NCBI RefSeq assembly: GCF_004912155.1
Contig: NZ_STGX01000006.1
Location: 62,001-126,000, forward strand
Direction: 5' to 3'
DNA: 64,000 nt
DNA from: Glycomyces paridis
GTDB lineage: Bacteria; Actinomycetota; Actinomycetes; Mycobacteriales; Micromonosporaceae
The notes below the pieces were generated by a model that searched no databases, had not been told where the DNA came from, and was given only the letters and a program-made list of their open reading frames with translations. The translations under genes were made by a program, and so were the position numbers. The first letter of the stretch is position 1. The number at the start of each line of letters is the position of its first letter. Below are positions 32,403 through 40,794 of this stretch, in pieces.

Positions 32403-33524
32403 GTGAGGGTGGCGGTGTTCAGCGCCAAACTGTACGACAAGACGTCCTTGCACGACGCCGATCGGGACGGCGCCCACGAACTGTCGTTTCTGGAGCCGCG
32501 GTTGAACCGCGACACCGCCGCGCTCGCGGAAGGCTGCGAAGCGGTGTGCGCGTTCGTCAACGACGAACTCGACGCCGAGACCCTCGCGGTCCTGGCCGAG
32601 CACGGGGTACGGTTCGTCGCGCTGCGGTCGGCCGGGTTCAACCACGTCGACCTGCGGGCCGCCGCCGAGACCGGGATCGCCGTCGCGCGGGTCCCGGACT
32701 ACTCGCCCTACGCGGTCGCCGAGCACTGCGCGGCACTGGTCCTGGCCCTCAACCGCAAGACGCATCGGGCCTACAACCGGATCCGCGAGCACAACTTCGC
32801 GCTCACGGGGCTGCTCGGCTTCGACCTCCACGGGCGCACCGTCGGCGTCATCGGGACCGGGAAGATCGGGCTGTGCTTCGCGCGGATCATGACCGGATTC
32901 GGATGCCGCGTCCTCGCCTACGACCCGTACCCGAGCGACGCGGCCCGCGAGGCCGGCGTCGAGTATGTGAGCCTTGACGAACTGCTCGCGGCGTCGGACA
33001 TCGTCTCCCTGCACTGCCCGCTGACGCCCGAGACGTTCCATCTGATCGGCCGCGAACGGATCGCGCTCATGCGCCCCGGAACGATGCTCGTGAACACCAG
33101 CCGTGGCGCCCTGGTGGACACGGCAGCAGTGGTCGAGGGCCTCAAGAGCGGCCGGATCGGGCATCTCGGCCTGGACGTCTACGAGGAGGAGGCCGGGCTG
33201 TTCTTCGAGGACCTGTCCGACCAGGTGATCGGCGACGACGCCTTCGACCGGCTCAACGCCTTCCCGAACGTGCTCATCACCGGCCACCAAGCGTTCTTCA
33301 CCGCCGAAGCCATCGAGGCGATCGCGGCGACGACGATCGCGAACCTCACCGCGTTCGAAGTCGACGGCATCGGCCTCCACCCGGTGTCGATCGGCGAAAG
33401 CCCGGAGCTCGAACCCAGCAGCACGGTGCCGTCGACGTCCGTTCAGAAGGGACCGAGGTCCTTCCGTCCGAGGCCGTTCGACAGCTGCGGCGGCACCGCC
33501 CGAACTGGTGACATGGAGGGGTGA
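32403..33524 (+). CDS. ldhA: D-lactate dehydrogenase (LdhA-type 2-hydroxyacid dehydrogenase)
   Basis: 373 residues from GTG 32403 with GGGAGG upstream. The NAD Rossmann motif is GVIGTGKIGLCFARI. Catalytic residues lie in ALRSAGFNHVD (Arg), DVYEEE (Glu) and TGHQAFFT (His). LdhA proteins usually end near residue 330, while this one carries a ~40-residue hydrophilic tail (PELEPSSTVPSTSVQKG onward). The DNA of the tail contains a DosR-like box that lies before the next gene. The gene converts pyruvate to D-lactate and re-oxidises NADH. It overlaps the next gene (GTGA). Confidence 0.9.
   Translation: MRVAVFSAKLYDKTSLHDADRDGAHELSFLEPRLNRDTAALAEGCEAVCAFVNDELDAETLAVLAEHGVRFVALRSAGFNHVDLRAAAETGIAVARVPDYSPYAVAEHCAALVLALNRKTHRAYNRIREHNFALTGLLGFDLHGRTVGVIGTGKIGLCFARIMTGFGCRVLAYDPYPSDAAREAGVEYVSLDELLAASDIVSLHCPLTPETFHLIGRERIALMRPGTMLVNTSRGALVDTAAVVEGLKSGRIGHLGLDVYEEEAGLFFEDLSDQVIGDDAFDRLNAFPNVLITGHQAFFTAEAIEAIAATTIANLTAFEVDGIGLHPVSIGESPELEPSSTVPSTSVQKGPRSFRPRPFDSCGGTARTGDMEG
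33449..33462. promoter_or_regulatory. DosR-like box inside the ldhA 3' end
   Basis: GGGAC-CGAG-GTCCT fits the palindrome with one mismatch. It sits 59 bp before the flavoprotein GTG, inside the ldhA tail. It could give the flavoprotein gene its own regulated promoter. Confidence 0.55.
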
Positions 33525-34801
33525 ACACGCAACTTCGGGAGGATGCCTTGGACACCAAGCCTCGAGTGGTCGTCGTCGGCGGCGGCCTGGCCGGTATGGA
33601 GACGCTCTTCGCCCTGCGCCTGCGACTGGGCGACCGGGTCGACCTCACCCTGGTCGCGGACCGCGACGACTTCGAGTTCCGGCCCGGCACGGTCTACGTG
33701 CCCTTCGGCGGCGCCGAGGACGACCTGCGGATCCCGGTCACGGCACCGGCCGAGCGGCACGGCATCGCCGTGGTGCGCGGCGAGGTGGCGTGGGTCGAGA
33801 CCGAGCCGAAACGGCTCGCGCTCGCCGACGGGCACCTCCTCGACTACGACTACCTGGTCCTGGCCACCGGCGCCGCGACGCGACCCGAGAGGATCCCGGG
33901 CCTCGCCGAGCACGCCCGCCTTGTCGGCTCGCTGGAGCAGATGCGCGAGCTCGGCCGGACCCTGCGACGCGTGCGCGACGCGGCCGTGGACGGATCGCCG
34001 CAGCACGTGCTGTTCCTGGTGCCCCCGGGCAACGGCTGGCCCGGGCCGGTGTACGAGCTGGCGTTCATGCTGGAGACCTGGCTGCGCCGCTCCCGCGTGC
34101 GCGACCTGGTGTGCCTGACGTTCGCCACGTTCGAAGACCGCTACCTGGAGGCGTTCGGCCCCGGCCTGCACCCGGTGATCGGCGAGGAGTTCGCTTCCCG
34201 CGGGATCATCGGCCACACCGGGTCGGCGACCGTGGGGGTCGAGCCGCACCGAGTCCGCTTCGCCGACGGCACCGCGCACACCTTCGACGTGCTCGTCGCC
34301 ACCGCGCCCCACGACGCCGCCGTCGACTACGAGGGCCTGCCGAAGGACCGGAACGGGTTCCTTCTGACCGAGCCGGAGACGCGCCGGGTCCGGTGCACCG
34401 AGTCCGTCTACGCCCCAGGCGATGCCGGGGACTTCCCGATCAAGCTCGGCTACCTCTCGCTGCTCCAGGCCGACGCGGTCGTCGACGACATCGCCGCGCG
34501 CATCGACCCTGCCGCGGTTGCGACGCCGCGGCGATTCGACCCGGTCGGCCTGTTCGTGCTCGACATGCTCGATGAGGCGGTCTTCGCGCGGACGCCCCTG
34601 GCCCAGACCGGCGAGCCCGCCCGCGGCGGGCACCGTGTCGGCGTCTCCCCGATCTGGCACTTGGGCAAGAAGACCCTCGGCACCTACCTGCCACAGCGGT
34701 TCCGGGCCGGGCAGCCGTTCCATGGTGGACTTCACCAGCAGGCCGTCAGCCTGGGGTTGCGGGGCTTGACGAAGGCTTTGTCGGACACGGTGAAGGAGTG
34801 A
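33521..34801 (+). CDS. NAD(P)/FAD-dependent oxidoreductase (SQR/NDH-2-like)
   Basis: 426 residues. FAD-binding motif VVVVGGGLAGMETLFALR is at the N-terminus, DYDYLVLATGAATRPERIPG is in the middle and VYAPGDAGDFPIKLGYLSLLQAD binds the isoalloxazine near the C-terminus. The architecture matches sulfide:quinone oxidoreductases and type II NADH dehydrogenases. The Cys residues needed for sulfide chemistry are not evident, so NADH oxidation is as likely. It is coupled to ldhA by a 4-nt overlap. It probably feeds electrons to quinone at low oxygen. Confidence 0.8.
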   Translation: MNTQLREDALDTKPRVVVVGGGLAGMETLFALRLRLGDRVDLTLVADRDDFEFRPGTVYVPFGGAEDDLRIPVTAPAERHGIAVVRGEVAWVETEPKRLALADGHLLDYDYLVLATGAATRPERIPGLAEHARLVGSLEQMRELGRTLRRVRDAAVDGSPQHVLFLVPPGNGWPGPVYELAFMLETWLRRSRVRDLVCLTFATFEDRYLEAFGPGLHPVIGEEFASRGIIGHTGSATVGVEPHRVRFADGTAHTFDVLVATAPHDAAVDYEGLPKDRNGFLLTEPETRRVRCTESVYAPGDAGDFPIKLGYLSLLQADAVVDDIAARIDPAAVATPRRFDPVGLFVLDMLDEAVFARTPLAQTGEPARGGHRVGVSPIWHLGKKTLGTYLPQRFRAGQPFHGGLHQQAVSLGLRGLTKALSDTVKE

Positions 34802-34886
34802 CCTTCGGGCCGTCGCGCCGATCACTCCGGGCGGTCGCCCCTCTCTGGGGCGGCCGCCTTTCCGCCGCCCGCCTCCGGTGCGCCGC

Positions 34887-34900
34887 AGGACCTTCGTCCC
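34887..34900. promoter_or_regulatory. DosR-like box upstream of the DoxX-like gene
   Basis: AGGAC-CTTC-GTCCC matches the palindrome with one mismatch, 95 bp before the ATG at 34996. Confidence 0.65.
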
Positions 34901-34995
34901 TTCAAGACCCGCCTTCAGACCTCTCCAGAATCGCCCTGAACTGCGGTTTCCTTGAACTGTCACCGGATACGGTGCCCGAATCGAAAGGAACTCCG

Positions 34996-35520
34996 ATGTC
35001 CACCGTCGACGCCACTGAGCGAACCGCCACCACGACCACTCCCGCCGCCTACGTCTGGGCCGGCCTGCGCATCGCGCTGGGCTGGGTCTTCCTGTGGGCC
35101 TTCCTGGACAAGACCTTCGGCCTCGGGTTCGCCACCGAGAGGGAGGCCGCCTGGCTCGAGGGCGGGAGCCCCACCGAGGGGTTCCTGGCCTTCGGAACCA
35201 AGGGCCCGTTCGCGGACTTCTATCAGGGCATGGCCGGCGCCGCCTTCGCCGACTGGCTGTTCATGATCGGCCTGCTCGGCATCGGCCTCGCGCTGATCCT
35301 CGGCATCGGCATGCGCATCGCCGCCGTCACCGGCGCCCTCCTGCTGGTTCTCATGTGGACCGCGGCCCTGTGGCCCGAGAACAACCCGTTCATGGACGAC
35401 CACCTCGTCTACGCCGGCCTCCTCGTCGGCCTCGCCCTCGCCCACGCCGAGGACACGCTCGGATTCGGCAGGACCTGGGGCGGCCTCCCCATCGTCAAGA
35501 AGAACCCCTGGCTCAAGTAG
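34996..35520 (+). CDS. DoxX-like membrane protein
   Basis: 174 residues with four hydrophobic segments (around residues 18-38, 84-104, 106-122 and 134-150). AYVWAGLRIALGWVFLWAFLDKTFG and the conserved-looking middle are typical of DoxX-related and thiosulfate:quinone oxidoreductase-like proteins. The ATG at 34996 has AAAGGA upstream. A DosR-like box lies in its promoter region, so it belongs to the same putative hypoxia regulon as its neighbours. Confidence 0.75.
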   Translation: MSTVDATERTATTTTPAAYVWAGLRIALGWVFLWAFLDKTFGLGFATEREAAWLEGGSPTEGFLAFGTKGPFADFYQGMAGAAFADWLFMIGLLGIGLALILGIGMRIAAVTGALLLVLMWTAALWPENNPFMDDHLVYAGLLVGLALAHAEDTLGFGRTWGGLPIVKKNPWLK

Positions 35521-35566
35521 CGCAAGGAGTGAGTGGCGAAGCGGGCCATACCGAACAGGCAAGGAC

Positions 35567-35592
35567 ACCCGAGCCCCCGACGGGGCTCGGGT
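35567..35592 (+). terminator. Terminator after the DoxX-like gene
   Basis: Arms ACCCGAGCCCC (35567-35577) and GGGGCTCGGGT (35582-35592) form an 11-bp stem with a 4-nt loop and are followed by TCT. It ends the DosR-like locus. Confidence 0.85.
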
Positions 35593-35660
35593 TCTCCCGC
35601 TCGGTCGCCGCAGCGGCGGGGACGCACGCCCCTGGTCACGCGGACGCCGGTTCCGCGGGC

Positions 35661-36245
35661 TCAAGCCCTCGGACCGGCGAGCGTGTCCACGAGGAGGCGG
35701 GCCGACTCCTTGGCCACCGCGGGGGCGTCGGGGAGCGCGTCGACCGTGCCGCTGGCGAGTCCGCCGTCCAGCAGGAGGGTGAGCGCCCGGGCGAGCGCGT
35801 CGGGGTCCGCCGCTCCCGCTCGTTCGGCGAGTTCGCGCACCCAGGCCCGGACCGCGTTCTTGTGCTCGAGGGTGCGGTCGTGGACGATCGTTCCGGCCTC
35901 GTACTCGGCCGCGGCGTTGATGAAGGCGCAGCCTCGGTAGCCGTCCTGGCCGCACGCCGCGGCGAGCGCGTCGAACATGCCCACCATCTGCTCTCGGGGC
36001 TCGTCGCCGGCCGCGGCGGCGGCCCGGCGGAGCTGGTCGGTCCAGGTGCGGTCGACGCGGTCGAGGTAGGCGACGACGAGGCGGTCCTTCGCGGGGAAGT
36101 GCTTGTAGAAGGTCGCCTTGGCGACCTGCGATTCGGCGATGATCCGGTCGATGCCGACGGCGCGGACGCCGTGGGCGTAGAACAGGTGGAAGGCGGTCTC
36201 GAGGATCCGCTCGGCGGCGCCGCAGGGCGGAGTCTCGTGTCGCAT
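35661..36245 (-). CDS. TetR-family regulator
   Basis: 194 residues. The N-terminal TetR HTH (AAERILETAFHLFYAHGVRAVGIDRIIAESQVAKATFYKHF in segments) is complete, with a helical ligand domain containing CGQDGYRGCAFINAA, typical of the TetR group next to oxidoreductases. It is divergent from the NADP-reductase gene. Inverted repeats in the 101-bp intergenic space are likely operators, so it probably represses both genes. Confidence 0.88.
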   Translation of the reverse strand: MRHETPPCGAAERILETAFHLFYAHGVRAVGIDRIIAESQVAKATFYKHFPAKDRLVVAYLDRVDRTWTDQLRRAAAAAGDEPREQMVGMFDALAAACGQDGYRGCAFINAAAEYEAGTIVHDRTLEHKNAVRAWVRELAERAGAADPDALARALTLLLDGGLASGTVDALPDAPAVAKESARLLVDTLAGPRA

Positions 36246-36267
36246 CGGCCCAGAGTACCGCCGGGGT

Positions 36268-36322
36268 CAGACAGATCGGTCTGCTATGGTCGCACACGGG
36301 TAGACGAACCTGTCTGTCTACC
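36268..36322. promoter_or_regulatory. TetR operator candidates
   Basis: CAGAC-N6-GTCTG (36268-36283) and GGTAGAC-N10-GTCTACC (36299-36322) share the half-site GTCTG/GTCTA. They lie between the divergent TetR and reductase genes. Confidence 0.7.
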
Positions 36323-36346
36323 GTTGTTCGAACGAAGGAATTCCCC

Positions 36347-37009
36347 ATGAACTTCGCAGTCCTCGGCACCGGTACCGTCGGGCGCACCGTCGCCGCGCGC
36401 CTCCACGAGCTGGGCCACCACGTCGTCATCGGCACCCGCGACCCCGAGGCCACCAGGGCCCGCTCCGGCGACGGCTCGTTCGCCTCGTGGGCCGACGAGC
36501 ACCCCGGCATCGGGCTCGCGCCCTTCGCCGAGGCCGCCGCCTCGGCCGCGATCGTCGTCAACGCCTCGAGCGGGGGCGCCTCGCTGGAGGTCCTCGGCGA
36601 GGCGGGCGCGGCGAACCTCGACGGCAAGGTGCTCATCGACATCGCCAACCCGCTCGACTTCTCCGACGGCATGCCGCCGACCCTGCTCTACTGCAACACC
36701 GACTCGCTCGGCGAGCGCATCCAGCACGCCTTCCCCGGCACGCGGGTGGTGAAGACGCTCAACACACTCACCGCCGAGCTCATGGTCCGCCCCGGTTCAC
36801 TGCCGGAGGGCACCAGCGTGTTCGTCTCCGGTGACGACCCCGAGGCCAAGGCGACGGCGGCCGCCCTGCTCAAGGAGTTCGGCCACACCGACGTGATCGA
36901 CCTCGGCGACATCTCCACTGCGCGGGGCACCGAGATGCTCCTGCCGGTCTGGCTGCGCCTGTGGGGAGCCCTGGGCTCCCCCATGTTCAACCTCAAGGTC
37001 GTCCGCTGA
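36347..37009 (+). CDS. NADP/F420-dependent reductase-like protein
   Basis: 220 residues. The N-terminal Rossmann motif NFAVLGTGTVGRTVAARLHELGHHVVIGTRDPE is that of the NADPH:F420 oxidoreductase family, continuing with VVNASSGGASLEVL and VLIDIANPLDFSDGMPP. The ATG follows GAAGGA. It probably transfers hydride between NADP and a flavin-like cofactor or a small substrate; the exact reaction is not clear. Divergent TetR control is suggested by the shared operators. Confidence 0.82.
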   Translation: MNFAVLGTGTVGRTVAARLHELGHHVVIGTRDPEATRARSGDGSFASWADEHPGIGLAPFAEAAASAAIVVNASSGGASLEVLGEAGAANLDGKVLIDIANPLDFSDGMPPTLLYCNTDSLGERIQHAFPGTRVVKTLNTLTAELMVRPGSLPEGTSVFVSGDDPEAKATAAALLKEFGHTDVIDLGDISTARGTEMLLPVWLRLWGALGSPMFNLKVVR

Positions 37010-37061
37010 ACCGCGAGCGCGGCGACTGCGACGGCATCCGAGCTGTCGTGGTGCCCCGGGT

Positions 37062-39866
37062 TCATTGTGCGACGGTGTCGTGGGCGTCGAGTTTGGTGCG
37101 GACGGTGTCGGCGTCGGGGTGGTCGAGGGCGGCGAGGATGTCGAGGGCTGCCTGCCAGGCGTTGCGGGCGGGGTCGGGATTGCCGGTGGCGTGGTGGGTG
37201 TCGCCGAGGCGGATGAGGGTGGCGGCTTCTTCGAGTCGGTTGCCGACGATTCGGTAGTTGTCGAGGGCGTGTTCGTAGCTGTCGACGGCTTGGGCGTGGT
37301 CGCCGAGGTGGTGGTGGATGTAGCCGAGGCTGTCCCAGGTCGCGGCCAGTCCACTGTGGTCGTCGCTTCGGGTGCGGTCGAGTGACTGTCGGCAGTAGTC
37401 GAGGGCCTCGGTGTGGTCGCCGAGGAGCGCGTGGAGGAAGCCGACCGCGTTGAAGGCCGTGGACAGTCCGATCGGGTGGTCGGCCCGTTGGTACAGGTCG
37501 AGGGCCTGTGTGGCGTGGTCGAGGGCGTCGGTGTGGCGTGCTTGGCCGGCGAGCATCGTCGCGAAGGTGTGGTGCGCATGGGCTTCCCCGGCCAGGTCGC
37601 CCGATTGACGGTGGAGTCTGAGCGCGTGGCGGAGGTGGGTCTGGGCGTCGTCGAATCGCCCGGCGCGCATGAGGCCGTGGGCGAGGAAGCGGTGGGCGCG
37701 GGCCTCCGCGTCGAGGTCGGTCAGGCGGTGGGCGGCGGCCACGGCGGCTCGGTCGGTGGCGATCTGGTCGTGCCAGTGGCCTCGCAGGTTGAAGAAATCG
37801 GCGCAGCACCAGGCCAACTGCCAGGTGTGGGCGTCGAACTCGGCAGACGCGGAGTAGTCGACGACTGCGAGCAGCACGGCGTGTTCCGCGGTGAACCAGG
37901 CCATCGCCTGGTCTGAGTCGGTGAGCGGTTCCGGGTGGCAGTCGTCCAGCGAGGGGACGAGCTCGATCGGTTCGCGGGTGGGTCGCAGGAGACGGTTCGC
38001 GGTGTGCGCGGTGCGCAGGTAGTGGTCGAGCATCCGGTGCGCGGCGAGGTGGCGTTCGTCGGCGGAGTCGGTGTCGCGGGCCAGTTCTGCGGCGTAGGCG
38101 CGCAGGAGGTCGTGACTGGTGTACCGGCCGGGTCGGTGCTCGATGATCAGGTGGGCGCGTGTCAGCTCGGCCAGCAGGGGTCGTGCTTGCAAGGGCGGGA
38201 CTCCGGCGAGGCTCGCGGCCGCGGCCGTGGAGATGTCGGGGCCGGGATGCAGGCCCAGCAGTCGAAACAGGCGGGCCGCTTCGGGGGCGAGTTGGGTGTA
38301 CGACCATGAGAACACCGCTCGCACGTCGGTGTTGCGGTCCTGGTCGGCGAAGGTGTCGAGGCCGCGGTGGGAGTCGCGGAGCTCCTCGGCCAGCGCCTGG
38401 AACGAGAACCGGCGGTGCATGGCGGCGCGGGTGGCGACGATCGCCAGGGCCAGGGGAAGCCGGGCGCAGGAGTCGATGATGCCGTCCACCGCATCGGGTT
38501 CGGCGGCCACCCGGTCTCGGCCGAGCCGGCGCTCCAGGTAGTGCCGTGCCTCGGTCCGTGTGAGGACGTCGAGTGTCAACGGGTGGGCGCCGGCGAGGGT
38601 GATCAGCCCGGTCAGCTGGTTGCGGCTGGTGACCACCACGAGGTTGCCTCGACCGCCGGGGAGCAGCGGGCGCACCTGGTCGACGTCGCGGGCGTTGTCC
38701 AGCACCACGAGCATTCGCTTGTCTGCCAGCAGGGTGCGGTACAGGCCGGTCCGGGCGTCGGGGTCTGTCGGGATGCGTTCAGGGGCCACGTGGAGGGCGT
38801 CCAGGAATCCCCGCATGGCCTCGGCGGTCTGCATCGGCTGGCCGCGGTCGAAGCCGCGCAGGTTCACGTACAGCTGCCCGTCCTCGAACCGGTCGGCGAT
38901 CCGGTGGGCCCAGTGCACCGCCAGCGTCGTCTTGCCGACCCCGGCGGTACCGGCGATCGCGGTGATCACCACGGCGCCCGGGCCGTCGGTTCCGCTGTCG
39001 AGCAGGAGGTGGTCGAGTTCGGCGAGGTCGTCGGCGCGGCCGGTGAAGTCGCCGGTCGTCGCGGGCAGCTGCCGCGGGATTCGCGCCTCGTCGGGTCTGC
39101 CGCCTGCAGCCGAGAGGGCTCCCAGCGTCGGGTCGCCTTCCAGGATCCGTTGCTGGAGTTCCTGTACGGGCGGGGCGGGTTGGATGCCCAGCTCGTCGCC
39201 GAGGACGCGGTACAGGCGCTGGTAGGCGGCGAGCGCCTCGGCTTGGCGGCCGCACCGGTAGAGGGCGAGCAGAAGCAGTTCCCAGAGCCGTTCCCGCAAC
39301 GGATGCGCTTCGACCAGCGACTCCAGTTCGACGACGGCGGTGTCGTGGCGCCCGGCGCCCAGTTCGGCGGACAGGCACTGCTCGGTGGCGTCCAGGCGCC
39401 GCTCGTCCAGCCCACGGGCCTGCTCGCGGACGGCGTGCAGGTCGATGTCGGCGAACGCCGCGCCGCGCCAGAGTCCCAGACCCGCGCGGAACGCGACCAC
39501 CGCGTCCTCGAATCGCCCGGCGTCGCGCGCCTGCCGGCCTTCGGCCAGCAGGTGTTCGAACCGGTCGGCGTCAAGTGTCCCGGCCGGGACGTCGAGCAGG
39601 TAGCCGCCCGGTCGGCCGTGCAGTGCCACAGCGGATTCCGGCCCGTCGAACAGTTTCCGCAGCCGGTACACGTAGGCCTGGAGGGTCGCCTTCGCGGCGG
39701 CCGGGGGGTCGCCTTCCCACAACTGGTCGATCAGCCAGTCCTGCTCCACCGTCCGGTTCGGGTGCAGCAGCAGCAACGCCAGCAGCCCGCGTTGCTTGGC
39801 CGCGGCCACCGCGACCGGTCGACCGTCCGCGACCAACTCGACCGGACCCAACACCCGAAACTCCAC
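37062..39866 (-). CDS. AfsR/SARP-type regulator with NB-ARC and TPR domains
   Basis: 934 residues. The N-terminal OmpR-like winged helix (VEFRVLGPVELVADGRPV, LLLHPNRTVEQDWLIDQLW) and BTAD domain (~95-245) define a SARP. An NB-ARC ATPase follows (GTAGVGKTTLAVHWAHR, LVVVTSRNQLTG) and then about 300 residues of TPR repeats (DLAGEAHAHHTFATMLAGQ type). Such proteins activate secondary metabolism or morphology genes in actinomycetes. The tandem GTG codons at 39864-39869 are the likely start, after GGGGG. No biosynthetic cluster lies next to it in this window. Confidence 0.9.
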   Translation of the reverse strand: MEFRVLGPVELVADGRPVAVAAAKQRGLLALLLLHPNRTVEQDWLIDQLWEGDPPAAAKATLQAYVYRLRKLFDGPESAVALHGRPGGYLLDVPAGTLDADRFEHLLAEGRQARDAGRFEDAVVAFRAGLGLWRGAAFADIDLHAVREQARGLDERRLDATEQCLSAELGAGRHDTAVVELESLVEAHPLRERLWELLLLALYRCGRQAEALAAYQRLYRVLGDELGIQPAPPVQELQQRILEGDPTLGALSAAGGRPDEARIPRQLPATTGDFTGRADDLAELDHLLLDSGTDGPGAVVITAIAGTAGVGKTTLAVHWAHRIADRFEDGQLYVNLRGFDRGQPMQTAEAMRGFLDALHVAPERIPTDPDARTGLYRTLLADKRMLVVLDNARDVDQVRPLLPGGRGNLVVVTSRNQLTGLITLAGAHPLTLDVLTRTEARHYLERRLGRDRVAAEPDAVDGIIDSCARLPLALAIVATRAAMHRRFSFQALAEELRDSHRGLDTFADQDRNTDVRAVFSWSYTQLAPEAARLFRLLGLHPGPDISTAAAASLAGVPPLQARPLLAELTRAHLIIEHRPGRYTSHDLLRAYAAELARDTDSADERHLAAHRMLDHYLRTAHTANRLLRPTREPIELVPSLDDCHPEPLTDSDQAMAWFTAEHAVLLAVVDYSASAEFDAHTWQLAWCCADFFNLRGHWHDQIATDRAAVAAAHRLTDLDAEARAHRFLAHGLMRAGRFDDAQTHLRHALRLHRQSGDLAGEAHAHHTFATMLAGQARHTDALDHATQALDLYQRADHPIGLSTAFNAVGFLHALLGDHTEALDYCRQSLDRTRSDDHSGLAATWDSLGYIHHHLGDHAQAVDSYEHALDNYRIVGNRLEEAATLIRLGDTHHATGNPDPARNAWQAALDILAALDHPDADTVRTKLDAHDTVAQ

Positions 39867-40098
39867 CACTGCCCCCAGAGACTCGCGCTTCCACCGCAAA
39901 CCGGAACAAGCCCTATCATCGCGCAACCGCACCGTTCTCGCTGTCCACGTCACCCCACTCCAGTTCGACGCCAACGCTGCGCGACTACGGGTACGTCTGC
40001 ATGTGGGAGGACCCGTACAGGGGTGGAAGATGCGGCAGGGGTGATTGGGGTAGGGTCGGGTTTGGAATTGAACGGGTTCAAGTTTGGGTTGGGCGGGG

Positions 40099-40488
40099 AT
40101 GGTCGTGGGCGGGTTCGGGGTGTTGCGGGTGGTGGCCGGGGTTTCGGGTGCGGTGTTGTTGCTGGGAGCGTGCTCGGCGGACTATGCGGAGGCGGACTTC
40201 GTGGGGACGTTCGCGGACGGGGAGGGCGGGGTGATCACGTTGGAGGCGGACGGGACGGGGGTGCTGGTCGGACTGGAGGGGGAAGGGTCGGAGCGGGTGG
40301 GGACGTGGCGGTTCGTGGAGTCGGAGTATTCGACGGACTTCATCGACTTCGGTTACGACGAGCCCGATCCCGAGATGGGCTCGGCGGCGAACCAGCAGAT
40401 CTGGGTCGGGTCCGACGACGAGCTGTACCTCCTGCCGGAGGGGCCCGACGGTTCGGAGCGGCAGGAGTTCGAGCGCGCCGGGGTGTGA
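40099..40488 (+). CDS. Small secreted lipoprotein
   Basis: 129 residues. The N-terminal signal VVAGVSGAVLLLGAC is a type II signal peptide with lipobox LLGAC. The mature part is acidic, with a predicted beta-rich fold (GVITLEADGTGVLVGLEG, GTWRFVE). It has no recognised family. The start is uncertain; ATG 40099 is chosen since a signal peptide begins there. Confidence 0.65.
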   Translation: MVVGGFGVLRVVAGVSGAVLLLGACSADYAEADFVGTFADGEGGVITLEADGTGVLVGLEGEGSERVGTWRFVESEYSTDFIDFGYDEPDPEMGSAANQQIWVGSDDELYLLPEGPDGSERQEFERAGV

Positions 40489-40589
40489 TCCGGTCGAGAG
40501 CGCGAGCGCACCGGGCCGAGGCGTCAGGCGAGGGTCGAGGGCCTGCGGGGGAGTCGGTGGGCGCCTTCGGGGCGGGGCCCGTCGGCGGG

Positions 40590-40736
40590 ATGCGGGAGGT
40601 CGCCGACGCCGCCGTGCGCGGTGAACTCGCCGCGACCATCGGCCGCCGGTACTCGTTGGAGGAGGGTCCGCAGGCCATCGTGGACTTCGCGCGGAAGCAC
40701 ACCACGGGGAAGCTGGTGGTGACCGTCGAGCCGTGA
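40590..40736 (+). pseudogene. C-terminal fragment of a zinc-binding dehydrogenase / quinone reductase
   Basis: The 48 residues MREVADAAVRGELAATIGRR, then YSLEEGPQAIVDFA and a TTGKLVVTV end, match the last part of MDR-type NADPH:quinone oxidoreductases (typically GKLRPVIDRRYPLEEA...GKVVVTV). The rest of the ~320-residue enzyme is missing. It is a relic; no start signal is seen. Confidence 0.6.
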
Positions 40737-40794
40737 ACGGTGCTATGGTGCCGGATCGTGGAGCGGGGTTCCGAGGCCTGAGGAGGTCGGTGCG

